The notes under the pieces are model-generated. The model saw only the letters and a program-made list of their open reading frames with translations. It was not told where the DNA came from and ran no database searches. A program made the position numbers and the translations under genes. DNA of 64,000 nt from Nereocystis luetkeana (lineage: Eukaryota; Sar; Phaeophyceae; Laminariales; Laminariaceae), in the NCBI GenBank assembly GCA_031213475.1, contig JARUPZ010000011.1, forward strand, positions 7,129,622 through 7,193,621, given 5' to 3'. This document shows, one piece after another, positions 11,901 through 21,197 of this stretch. Numbering within the stretch: the stretch's first letter is position 1; every line of letters starts with the position of its first letter.

Positions 11901-14900
11901 TGCACATCTCGCGAAGCATACCCCACGTGGAAGGCATCCTTACAAACTCGTATCTTGCAAGCATGTAGTCTTACAAACGTGCAAGCTAACGTTTATACCT
12001 CGTATCTGGAAACCGTTTCCACCTCCCGGTTGACCAACTGGAGAGAGGGGGCCGCAGTGCCCAGGTTCATCTTGGGAAGTAGACTCCTTGTGCCATCGTG
12101 TGCACATCTCGCGAAGCATACCCCACGTGGAAGGCATCCTTACAAACTCGTATCTTGCAAGCATGTAGTCTTACAAACGTGCAAGCTAACGTTTATACCT
12201 CGTATCTGGAAACCGTTTCCACCTCCCGGTTGACCAACTGGAGAGAGGGGGCCGCAGTGCCCAGGTTCATCTTGGGAAGTAGACATTCGGGGCATCAAAG
12301 CCCACAGGACGACACAACCTTCCGAAAAAAAACTAATTTGGCGGCTCACCATGGATATGTGCTGTCTCTGCGTCGGCACGTAATAACACACTCGGTACTT
12401 AGTACGGCATTTGTCCACGAGGGGCTTGAGGCTGCCATTCCTTCAACAGGAAATATGTTCGAGGCCATAAGCGTATTAGCCTAGGCCGCGTGGCCGTCTA
12501 TGGATATTTTTTTCTGGCTCGTTCAATATTGGAAGGGTAGATAACAGAGGGAGTGAACAACGTGCGTCAACACACCCAAGCTCAGAAGACAACATTTAAA
12601 TAATCCACAAAAAAAACAATGGCCCGAACCGACGCGTCCCGGTCAGTGCTGAAGAGTCCATGCGAACATCCTTCTTGGCTTTTCATGAGACAATGACGAA
12701 CCAAGAATGGCACACAACACACCCAGATCAACAGAAACGGCAAGAAGATAGTCGCCCCCACGAGCGAATACTCTTTACCGAACCGTGTATAAAACCTTTT
12801 CAATCTCGCAAGATATTTCAATCCAGTAGATGCGCCTTGCAAGCGAAAACTAAGGTGAAAAATGGATGCCAGAGGTCGCGATGAGCCCCGCTCCCCCGGA
12901 CAAAAGTCTCCTATTTCCCCCTACCCTCGTCATAGACACGAAGAGCGCAGCGTAAAATTCAGATACCATAGTACACGTGCTTCTCCACGAGGCTTGATCA
13001 AATAATGTACGACGCGAAAATACTCGAACCAATAGACGCTCGTGATACAGCACAAACCGTAAACACCCCCCTATTTTTGTTCTGCTCACTACAACAGTCA
13101 GTATAGAAGCTCTCTTAGCCGAAATAATAGAGTGTTTGAGACCAACTGTTCCTTTAAAAAAAAAAAAACGTCAGCTGAGCAAAGCAAGTTCCCGTCTCAT
13201 CCTGATCTTGCTGTGTTTACAGAGAAGAGACCCCACAACCGACTTCGCACACCTTGCGCGCCATATCTGACAGGGGAGCGGGGGGGGCGCGGCAATCCTT
13301 CTTGTTTATTAAAGGAATGAGCGAACAACACACACTAACACAACGTACAGGAAGCAACCGAACAACGCCGCCGGCGATAGAGATTACCGCAGTGCCGTCG
13401 TTGCTATCCAAATACAACACACAAACATGCAAAGTGGCACAGTGTTCGCTGCAGCCAGCGACAGGAGCAGGGGGCAGCAACAACAACGGACAACAGCAGC
13501 AGGAGTACCAGCTGGGAAGCAAGTAAGCTAGCTTAGACTATTCTCTATTTGGGCACCGGCTCTTCTTCTCGTCAATGGTGCTGCCACGGTTTAGACTGCG
13601 CGCGCCACCGCGCCGACGCGCTCCGCTAGACCGCGATGAGCTCACACCGCACCGCCGTCACCGTCGCCGCCGCCGACGTCGCTACTGTTTTTGTTGTTGT
13701 TGCTGTTGCTTCTGCTGCTGCTGTTACCACAGCGTTGTGGGGTTGAAATCACGTATAAGCTGTCATTATGGTGTCGCGCTCGACAAGCAAGGCGGAACGA
13801 GCACAAGTTTACAAATTATCAGTTCGGAACGACGCGCTTCCGCGGCAACAATTGGGCGCGGAGTATGCTGTAGCGGCGGCCCACCGACGGCCCGCTGGGA
13901 AAATCCAACGCCGCTCATCCTGGTCATTCTCCGGCTACACCTCTCGAGCATCTATCTGTATTTGCAGCGGTTGTCGTATTGTGCCAGTATGATGCAGCAG
14001 CAGATGGGTGGTACCTGACGCGTGCCAGGTATGGAATATTCTCTGTCTCGTATGTTTATATTTATGGTGAACGAAGCTGTACCCTATATTTCGTCAATTT
14101 CCTGCCTTCCCTATTTAGTTTTTGTCCTTCTTGAAACAAAACACCGCAATTCTTGCGTTCGGTGTATATATTGGGGGGGTGTATTTCTGAATAACGACTC
14201 TCCGCAAACATTATTAATACTCATTCTACCGCTGCTGTGCTGGCACTATTCCAACACAAAAAATCAAATCCACGGCATATTCCACTTTCTTACTCCCACA
14301 AGGCTCCAGCAATTAGTCTACTACTTCGAAAGAACAAATAACTATTTTTCGCTCAGTCCCAAACAAGATGTCAATTATCTATCATTGTCGGAAAATCATA
14401 CAGGTACTGTATTAGAGACACAATAATGATAACGCTACCCCCCCATATTCTGCAACCAATGCGTCCTGTCTGGCCAACAACTAGTTACTGTCGCTTGTCC
14501 AGTCCCCCTATTGTATGTTAGGCAGCCACGAACAAGAATAATACCTGCACAATCAATAAAAATCAGTAGCCAGCATGTCCCGCCTGAGCAAGTACTGTGG
14601 TATGCTCCGTCCCGCTATTTTCCGGGATGAACCCAATCAAAGCATTTCCTAACATTCACGACGTTCCCGGAAAGTACGAAACATCCCAAACCTTGAAAAA
14701 ATTCCTCCCTCAATAGTAACAACAATATAAAAGTAGTACGACGAAACAATCGTTTGATTTCTTTCAACGAAACAGGCGATTGATCGCAAGGACGAATGTA
14801 ACTCAACATGACTACGAACAGCCCAGAGAACGGGTCAGACGACTTCATTTCGCCCCGCGATTGGTGTGGTCGGAATCATATAAAAGCTTTAGCTAACAAT

Positions 14901-17900
14901 ATGACAACGTCTTCTCCCTCCATGACATCTCGCCCCTGCTGTTGTTGCTGCTGATGTCGTCGAGTGCGCGTGTCCCCTCTCGTAGTTATTACTGCTGCAG
15001 ACAGCTACCACACCTGCTACGCCCATCATCAATGTTCCCGCTGCAGAGTTCACGCAGCTACGCCGCGCGAAATCCCCTCATAGTTCTACACGGATGCCTG
15101 GTGGCCGTAGGGCTTCTCGCGAAACTTGGCAGTACGTCGATCTCCATTACCCCCATCTCTGTTACCTCCACGACCTTCCGATGCTGCGGCGGCTGCTGCT
15201 GCTGCTGTCATCATGGAGTACGTGCGGCAAATGCTGTTCGACGTACACTCCCACCTACTTCTAGACGCGACGGGAGAGCCCCCTGCTATTCTCTGGCCGT
15301 AGAACGTTAGCGAAGGCTGCTCATTTAAAGTCAACATTGACTCCACGGCACCGTCTCCGGGATCCTCCACCATCCCAAACACTTCATGTTCGCCCGCAAA
15401 CAAGACCCTGTTCTAGTACTCGTGCCTGCAGCTCTCAAAATTCGCCACACCTAGAATTAAGCCTATATCAATGCTTTTTAGCGTTCGAAGCCCCAGTAGA
15501 ATTAGCCTAGACTGCAGGACAGTCTATGGATGAAATGTGTTTGGTGATAATGTTTTGGTTCCCTCTTATTGGTCTCCTAACACACTTGGCAAATAAATAT
15601 GAGAACGGATGGCCACATGCGCCACCACGTCACAACGCGCAAGCTTCTAAGTCAAGATTCAAATAGCCCCAGATTGTTTGGCCAATTGCCCTGACCAACA
15701 TGGATTTTTCATCTCCAGGAGTCTAAACGAACAAAACAATGTCTGATTAAGTACAGCTGTCGAGGCAGACGGTATCCATATGCAGGGTCAGGACGTCTTA
15801 CTACGTAGTGCGTTGAGCTTACGGCAGCTTTAAATGGATTAATACAGTCGACTATATTTGTAGGGTTTATACCGGTACTGGTGAACTCGCAACACAACGA
15901 CTTTTTATAAAATTATGAAATACGTCAGCTGTGAGTTCGACAGATTAAGTAGTTGATACTCAACTTTGCAAGTGTTTGGCGCGAGTGAAAGTTGCAGTTT
16001 AACAGTTCTGGCAGGCCGGAGATCACAGCGCTATTCAACCAAGGCTAGCGGGTTACAAGATATTCGAAAAAAATGCCAACCTTCGTCCTCATCCCTGACA
16101 CATAACGCGTTACCACCGCTACGTAGGAGGGCGAGAAAAGTAATGGCAGGTATGAGTCATATTCACATCGGAGTATTGACATGATACTGCCACTTGACCA
16201 GGCTTCCGCCGACAGTCGACTCGGGCATTATTTGCGCCGCGAGTATGTAGTGTGTCGCCGGCGCTGACATGTTTAGCTGAACTGTGGCCCGTGCTTTCCA
16301 GTTGCGATAGACATGATTGCCCGTCCCACCGATCAGCAAGAAAGAGTCAGCTTGCTAGTTTCACCATTGTTTTTGGTGCTGGTGTCCTGCGTCTTGTGGA
16401 GAAATCTTGTGCCGTGGCGCGCTCATTTAATAGTTTGCGCGGGCCGCTGTTTTGCAGATTCCGCAACTTCACACGGAATGTTTTTTGGCCGCGCTTGGTA
16501 CGAGCATGTATGTCCGAAAATGATGGATTCTTCGAAGGTCCGGGCTTTCGTTTTGCCGCATTTGATTCGGGCGTGCCGCAACATTGCCGGGTTTTTTTAG
16601 GAACTTGATGCGTGCCTTTAGCAATAATAGCTTTGCCGGTCAGATATCAAGTCACGGTATCCAAGTGCTGTGAGCTTTAGCTACGAATACTTACTACAAC
16701 TTTGTGGATATCTTCAGGACGAAACTTTAGCCCCAGTTGTCGCTCCGAGAATGGCAGTGGAGCAGCCCTCGACACGTAAAAATGCGAACAAAACCGCACG
16801 TGCCTCGAACCAGTCATTGATTGATACGCTGCTGCAGAGGGTGTATCGAATGCGGTAAACGCACGGAAAGGTTCCTCTTTCCAAACCACGCTTAACTCCG
16901 TAGTCTCCCACGTTGTTCCCCGTGGCCTTCTGGATGTCTCGCCTGTGGATGAGGCAGCTCTTCCCGCAGCAGTCGACAGCCAGTTGGGGATCCCCAGGAA
17001 CGCCTCTCTTACAACGTTAGTGCGCTCACTGCGCTTTTCGAGGCTCAGAACCCAGTCGGGTGTGGTGTTGTTCTGTCCTTGGCAAGTGGGAGCACACGCA
17101 TTTGCTGTCACTGGAGCTTGGAAAGTGCCGACGATGCGTTGTTTCGGAAGAGTGCGGACCAGACAGGCAAAGGAGGATATGTGAGACAGAGAGAGAGTGG
17201 TCAAGGAGGTTGCAGCCACCCTGGATCAACTCGACAAGACACACGCTCTGCGGGGGCGTTCTACGATAGAAACCCAGCCTAAATTGTCTGAGGCTACTCA
17301 CGTAAGGAGCTCCATGTCTCACATGAAAACTGACTTCAGCAAAAATCAAATTGCACCCCGATGAATAATCCCATGACCCAAGAAGTGTACGAAAAGGTCG
17401 TTTCCCAAAACAGGATTGGCATTTCGACGAGTTTTGGGATAATTAACCCCGCTATTCAGAAAACGTTCAAACGGAAATGTGCCACCTCTATCGTAGAGCG
17501 CGTCTGCTGCTAGATGTACCCTACGGGTCATTGTCTTCACGGACACACATAAACTATTTGTCTTGATGCATACTGATGGAAGTCGACACGTGCTCGTGCA
17601 AGCCCCACACTTGGTTGTGGCAGTTCGCCACTCCGTGTTATCGTTCGTGTCCCAATCGCCTACAATACATGAATCTCTTCTCGTGACGGGCTTGCGCGTG
17701 AAGACCAAACAGCGGTTTGCATAGGCTTAGGGTTACCTGGGACTCTACCTGACCACTCATACGTTTCACTACCAAGTACTGCAACACGTACATGCAGCAC
17801 AATGCCGCCGGTTATTCTGCTTCCGTGCAACTGTACTGCAGTCGTTGACGAACATTCAACACCCAATTCGTGAAAAATAAGGTCTTGATGAACCGGCAGA

Positions 17901-20900
17901 ACCGCCATCCCTATCGATCACGGGCCGAATCTTGCGTGACTAGCAGTAGGAGTGGCTTCGAGATCTCGTTGCGCTGTACGCCCCCCTCTTTCCCTGCAGC
18001 GGGCTGAAGCTCAAACGCGTCCATGTTTACTGCGGTGTGAATGATATTACTGCCCCCATTCATATGTCTCACCATGTATCGGTTAAACAATATCCACCAA
18101 CTCGAGGGCCACGCATCCGAGGGTTTTTGCGTGGAAGACTTTGCCCTTTCTAGGCGAGGAGAAAACACGAGTTACAAATTTATAGCGAAATTATAGCGCA
18201 ATTTCCCTTGGGTTTCTTGAGGTGGCGTAAGATTGGTTCCATCCTTCTTCTTAGTATGACCAGTTTTATAGCACTTTTGACAGCCATTTTCTGTGTCGGT
18301 GCCACCGCCGCACACCGTCAACTCGAATGCCTCTGGGAGCTTCTCGTACCGTCGCCATAGAAACATACCCTACCTACGTACGTCTGGCGTCTCCCCGTTT
18401 TTACCCTCGCACGCATTTCTCACGAGTCTTGTAGCGTCCTGGTCCCAGTGTCCAAGTACCATGGTTGGCACGGTGCCGGGAAGATGTTTGTGCTGCCGGT
18501 GGAGGGAATCACGTCTCAAAGAGGTGGCGACAACGAAGGGGTCTATGATTACGCTCAAGAAGGCGGGGCGGTCGCGGAGTTATTCGGAGACTTCTGTAGG
18601 CAAAGCTTGTGCATGGAGAGCTGGGACTTCGTCTTGGACTCCATCGCTTATAAGGTACGGTTAAGCTTGTCGGTAGATCAACCACGCAACAAATATGTTC
18701 ATCACAGACCTGTGCCTCAACGAGTGTCAAGTATCATTCCATGGAACCCGAAGGAGAAGTTTGCACTACCCGATGTCCAGGGGAGTGCATGGGGTCGAAA
18801 CAGCACGCATGCCAGCCTGTATTTGAGAGGGAGCGGAGGTTCCGCGTTGTAAAACGAGGAGCTTGGGGCCTGCTTGCATGTCCACTGCGCCGGTCTCGAA
18901 ACCAAATGCCGGACCCGTGTTTTCACGTCCACCCTCGGTCCAGAAATTGATCAACCCGCACGAGCAGTTCGCGAGCTTTCTCCGCATCCTGGATCAGTAC
19001 CTTCGACCCACGTCCCCGCAAGAGGTCAACCTCGGCAGCAAGATGCAAGAACAACTTCTTAAGTTCCAGACAAGGTGAGAACTGCGCTACCAGAAACCCC
19101 CGCGTGGAATACAGCATCGAAAGCGCCCGTCCGGCGGACAAGCAGCACGACCTTAGTATCCAATATATACATGGTACTCTGTGGGGGGTATCGTAGTAGT
19201 TTGTATCACCTGGAGTTTGTGAGCCTCCTCGCTTGAGCAGCTCCATACACACCTCTCACCCAAGAACCGACTTTCCCACACATTGTAAGCACATGGTGTG
19301 TACTGTGCTGCAGGTGTACGCAGCGAGTGCCATCTTCGGCAGTAAAATACGCACGGGATGCAAATGCACTAGGTATTCTGAGAGCTTAGGAGCCCCCCCG
19401 TCAGCGACGTACGTTTGCGCTCGACAGTGCAAACATTACCCTACCTCAGCTCGAACCTGCAACGAAACACCGACAAGCGCCTGTCTGGCGGGACAAGCGA
19501 CCTACCACCCCGAGGCGTGCTACACCAGGGGAAACGCCTCATTTTTAGCTGAGGTGCCTGACTTTAGGAGGTCATACCTCACCCAATATCCTACGTCGAG
19601 CAACATTGTAAGCTTGTAGAAGAGCAAAACGCCGTTCCATGTTCTATGGATACCTGATGTGCTGTAGGCACGTCCAGGTATCGGACAAATGAAGCGTGGT
19701 GCGACAAGAGCGGTAGCACCTGTTTGGTTTTGGGGGACTCTCCCATGCGGAGCTCTGTACCTAACCCGAAACCCACGTTTGAGAAACTGAAGAGGGCTTG
19801 ACCCGCTGAACAGTCCCATGGAGTACGAGGTGTACACGAAAAATACTGTGCGAATACAAAAGGGACTACAGCAGTTCCTCGATGAAGGCACTCCCATCGG
19901 TCAATGCTACGTGTCGACCCAAGAGTGGCACTTCTATCGCAGCACGCGGCAAATGGTTCTGCAAGAACAAACCACTCGGGTCCAGATGTATTGGGCAGCT
20001 TCCCCGTCTGTGGGAGATGTTTAGATGATAAAAGGGCAACCCCTGCCATTGCGAGCCTCCCCCAGATCTTGTGCGTTTTTACCGCCTGCTCTTTAAGATG
20101 TAAAACCTTCTCCTTCGTACTCATTGCACGGAACGCGATGATTCTAGTTGCCGTGTCTGCACGCGCGCATCGGAAACTCGCAGAAATACGTTTTCAAGCC
20201 TGAACGAGGTCACGCGAGCGACCATTCTGGAGGCGCCAGTGCGTGACATCGTCCTGATGCTTGAACAGAACATCTTGGCCAAGTTCAAGCTCACCCCGGA
20301 GATGCAACAGCGCGAGGAGAGGAAACTCGTGGAACTCGGTGGGTGGCCTAAACAAGCGTGTTGTACGTACCAGCGCTCAATGATGCGCAGCCGCTTGCGT
20401 GCAGGCGACAAACAACGCAATCGACCAGCACGACTGCCTGCACACGGCTGAAAATATCCTTACTACTGTGGAGAGGGTTCGGAGGACAGATCCTCACTGC
20501 TTCTGCTTACTCGACGCGTACTACTGCAGGGACATCTATACCCGCAGTAGGCTAGCAACCGAATTGAGAGCATCGGAAATACCTAAGCCCGACAAGCATT
20601 TCTCCCGTGCGCTATGTTCGAGGTGTCTAACACATCCTTGCTGTAAAACAGGTATCGGATTGAACCGCGGTGGATCGGGTATAGCCCTTCAGCTCGGGAA
20701 CTACGTCAGTCATAGGTGTAGTTACGCGGCTCAGAAAAGGGCAACTTCCCGCTCGGTACGGCTCACTTTTCAAAGGCGATGGCGCCAGTGACACACACAG
20801 CAGCAACACCACCCAGCCATTTCATTGCATCTTAACCTGCTTTCTAGAGAGCGAGCTTCTGCTCAGCCTTCCGTCTCGAAAGGAGTGCGTGATAAAACGT

Positions 20901-21197
20901 CAAATCACAGAGGCAAACGACGGATGAAGACAACCCCCCCCCCCCCTTATTCCCGTTCCCCTTACGTTTATCATCTTCTTACGTTTCCTCACTCCCCCAC
21001 GGCTCCTGATCACACATTCCCAATTGTTTTTATCTACCCTGGTTCCAATGTGGCGTGGCTAAACAGAGATCCAATCGGCTCATGATGTGGCCGACGGAGA
21101 CGAGGGCATGCTGGAACTGATGGCGAGCGTCTCACTCGGAAGGGTGGGGTCGCCCCATCACCGTAGGAGCACCGGAGCGATAAGCAGATACAAATAG
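2708..21197 (+). CDS. Gene A: 7TM-RGS receptor-like protein (eight exons)
   Basis: Spliced gene: 2708-2951, 10195-10387, 10556-10725, 11200-11302, 18435-18654, 18944-19074, 20184-20338, 21067-21197. All introns are GT-AG and the phases 1,2,1,2,0,2,1 close into one frame of 449 codons including the stop. Residues 1-245 carry about seven hydrophobic segments. An RGS domain follows (about 265-395) with its typical helix pattern (FCRQSL..ESWDF) and the EVNL.SK motif. By family knowledge a 7TM-RGS protein sits in a membrane and accelerates GTP hydrolysis on G-alpha; plant RGS1 has the same layout. Exon lengths equal those of genes B and C, which is strong evidence that the model is right. Introns 1 (7.2 kb) and 4 (7.1 kb) are full of repeats. 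No lesion was found, so the copy may be active. Ligand unknown. Confidence 0.85.
2952..6457. other. Gene A intron 1, left part: no gene recognised
   Basis: Short overlapping ORFs on both strands (3570-3924, 5006-6398) show no domain I recognise and no shared frame. Near 4600 a run of TTTCGGGAAA-like inverted repeats is visible. A possible coding relic lies at 4127-4460 and is listed separately. Confidence 0.5.
4127..4460 (-). pseudogene. Possible coding relic, family unknown
   Basis: Read on the minus strand, one frame gives a protein-like stretch (VVPKVIRKSWPNAEGAIAF, then GPHRCGRPTELGDGNN), one TGA where a Trp codon would fit, then DFITLGKRWALLRDELVMDF and TPQGTDTCLRVRP. The composition is more protein-like than the surroundings. 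I do not recognise a family, and it may be a transposon fragment in intron 1 of gene A. Confidence 0.25.
6461..6538. repeat. Foldback (inverted repeat) sequence
   Basis: Arms of about 31 bp at 6461-6491 and 6508-6538 are near-perfect reverse complements around the core ACTGAGCTGCT/AGCAGCTCAGT, separated by 16 bp. As single-stranded nucleic acid this would form a long hairpin. A third copy of the right arm lies at 6651-6681. Confidence 0.85.
6498..6783. repeat. Tandem 143-bp repeat (two copies)
   Basis: 6498-6640 and 6641-6783 are almost identical (a few substitutions and a T/A change in TTATAA(T/A)CGAAC). Each begins with the right arm of the foldback (GCTGACTTAGCAGCTCAG) and ends CTTCCTATAGTCC. 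This looks like part of a mobile-element end region, but no coding sequence is attached. Confidence 0.85.
6878..7196 (+). mobile_element. Ty1/copia RT-RNase H fragment
   Basis: The plus strand encodes the linker between reverse transcriptase and RNase H of a copia-type Pol (DWPYREAVGSLMWL, TRLDISNAVRAVARH, RHWKAGLKTMAYL) followed by the RNase H start TAYSDADFAGKSNDRR. A near copy of that RNase H start (TAYSDAAYAGKSNDR) also precedes the linker, so the fragment is internally rearranged. It breaks off where the LTR at 7197 begins. It cannot be functional. Confidence 0.8.
7197..7408 (-). repeat. Copia 3' LTR
   Basis: Matches 8931-9138 over about 200 bp, including the shared block GGACAGAGGAGGAGAGAGAG and the end CCCTCTACA, with scattered substitutions. 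The outer few bases differ (TGTTTATGCTCG against TGTGTTTG), so the left boundary is uncertain by several bases. Confidence 0.8.
7410..8391 (-). pseudogene. Copia Gag zinc knuckles, protease and pre-integrase region
   Basis: In one minus-strand frame: CFRCGKKGHRVANC (a CCHC knuckle), a second CNGRGHTADVC, then the protease region WICDSDASTHM. Here DSD replaces the usual catalytic DSG. The downstream NVAHVPDLRYHLF and the GAG-pre-integrase motif HSHEVLLRKTAEQQG follow. Reading ends before any integrase core, at the deletion junction. The Gly-to-Asp change in the protease triad suggests loss of activity. Confidence 0.75.
8392..8892 (-). pseudogene. Copia Gag, N-terminal part
   Basis: An open frame starts at MMSSERSAPVEHDSS, followed by a short helix-prone segment and repeats rich in Glu, Ser and Ala (GRSES.SAEGS, VGESP). 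It ends in a stop while the zinc-knuckle part continues in another frame (GQLDQPGRAG), so Gag is broken near 8400. The protein would coat the element RNA if intact. Confidence 0.6.
8931..9138 (-). repeat. Copia 5' LTR
   Basis: The minus strand begins TGTAGAGGGTTGCG and ends ACAAACACA, the usual TG...CA form. A primer-binding-like TGGTACCAGAAGCC lies about 25 nt further in on the minus strand, just before the Gag ATG. It resembles the initiator-tRNA sites of copia elements but is not an exact match. Confidence 0.8.
9139..10194. other. Gene A intron 1, right part: no gene recognised
   Basis: Small ORFs on both strands only. Nothing beyond the approach to the exon 2 acceptor. Confidence 0.4.
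10195..10387 (+). CDS. Gene A exon 2 (TM3-TM4)
   Basis: 193 nt with acceptor CTAG|GG and donor CCAG|GTATGA, phase 1 in and 2 out. It encodes the end of TM3 (VPYCLRAFRLVVAYN), a basic loop (YRLKYARYVK) shared by all three copies, and TM4. The loop is probably cytoplasmic because it is basic (inference). Confidence 0.85.
10556..10725 (+). CDS. Gene A exon 3 (TM5-TM6)
   Basis: 170 nt with acceptor ACAG|GA and donor GCAG|GTACGT, phase 2 in and 1 out. Conserved landmarks are YGCFF.SERRA, GVGP and VHDVFGIGPE. The end of this exon (PAQLAAG) is less hydrophobic in copy A than in B or C, which could weaken TM6. Intron 2 is only 168 nt. Confidence 0.85.
11200..11302 (+). CDS. Gene A exon 4 (start of TM7)
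   Basis: 103 nt with acceptor CACAG|TC and donor GGAG|GTGAGT, phase 1 in and 2 out. It encodes VQELLHAKRLQ and a hydrophobic run ending NLLVW. The second AG five bases downstream would break the frame from exon 3, so the first AG was chosen. Confidence 0.8.
11885..12284. repeat. Exact 200-bp tandem duplication
   Basis: 11885-12084 and 12085-12284 are identical base for base on inspection. The unit starts TCCTTGTGCCATCG and ends GGGAAGTAGAC. It lies in intron 4 of gene A. Identity implies a very recent event or an assembly artefact. Confidence 0.95.
15902..15973. repeat. Dispersed 70-bp repeat, copy 1
   Basis: About 70 bp (TTTTTATAAAATTATGAAAT through CTCAACTTTGCAAG) recurs in the same orientation at 37391-37462 with only a few differences. 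One copy is in intron 4 of gene A, the other upstream of gene B. No coding sense. Confidence 0.85.
18435..18654 (+). CDS. Gene A exon 5 (end of TM7, first part of RGS domain)
   Basis: 220 nt with acceptor TGTAG|C and donor ATAAG|GTACGG, phase 2 in and 0 out. The nearer AG before TACCATGG is out of frame. The TGTAG used here is conserved in gene B and keeps the frame. It encodes VLVPVSKYHGWHGAG, then an acidic linker and the opening RGS helices (LFGDFCRQSL, ESWDFVLDSIAYK). Confidence 0.85.
18944..19074 (+). CDS. Gene A exon 6 (middle of RGS domain)
   Basis: 131 nt with acceptor TCCAG|AAA and donor CAAG|GTGAGA, phase 0 in and 2 out. It contains FLRILDQYLRPTSPQEVNLGSK, where PxSPxEVNL is the classic RGS loop that contacts G-alpha in characterised members. 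Confidence 0.87.
20184..20338 (+). CDS. Gene A exon 7 (end of RGS domain)
   Basis: 155 nt with acceptor CGCAG|A and donor CTCG|GTGGGT, phase 2 in and 1 out. It encodes SLNEVTRATILEAP followed by the last RGS helices (VLMLEQNILAKFKL) and a charged tail (QQREERKLVE). Confidence 0.85.
21067..21197 (+). CDS. Gene A exon 8 (terminal exon)
   Basis: 131 nt with acceptor AACAG|AG, phase 1 in, ending at TAG. It was found by matching gene B: both share QSA, then ADGD.GMLELMASVS.GR, in the same frame and directly after an AACAG acceptor. The tail after GR differs between copies. The function of the tail is unknown. Confidence 0.75.

Larger units (their letters stand above)
11303..18434. other. Gene A intron 4: no gene recognised
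   Basis: 7.1 kb containing an exact 200-bp tandem repeat (11885-12284), GTT/CTG-rich runs near 13690-13730 and CTG runs near 15190, and one half of a dispersed 70-bp repeat (15902-15973). ORFs such as 16677-17219 (minus) and 13575-14018 (plus) show no domain I recognise. Confidence 0.4.

Noticed and set aside
18448..18470. The AG directly before TACCATGG as exon 5 acceptor of gene A
   Set aside because: It is out of frame with exon 4. The TGTAG at 18434 is conserved in gene B and keeps the frame.
20405..20451. Short open stretch after a GTGCAG as last exon of gene A
   Set aside because: It has no counterpart in gene B, whereas 21067-21197 matches gene B in sequence and phase.
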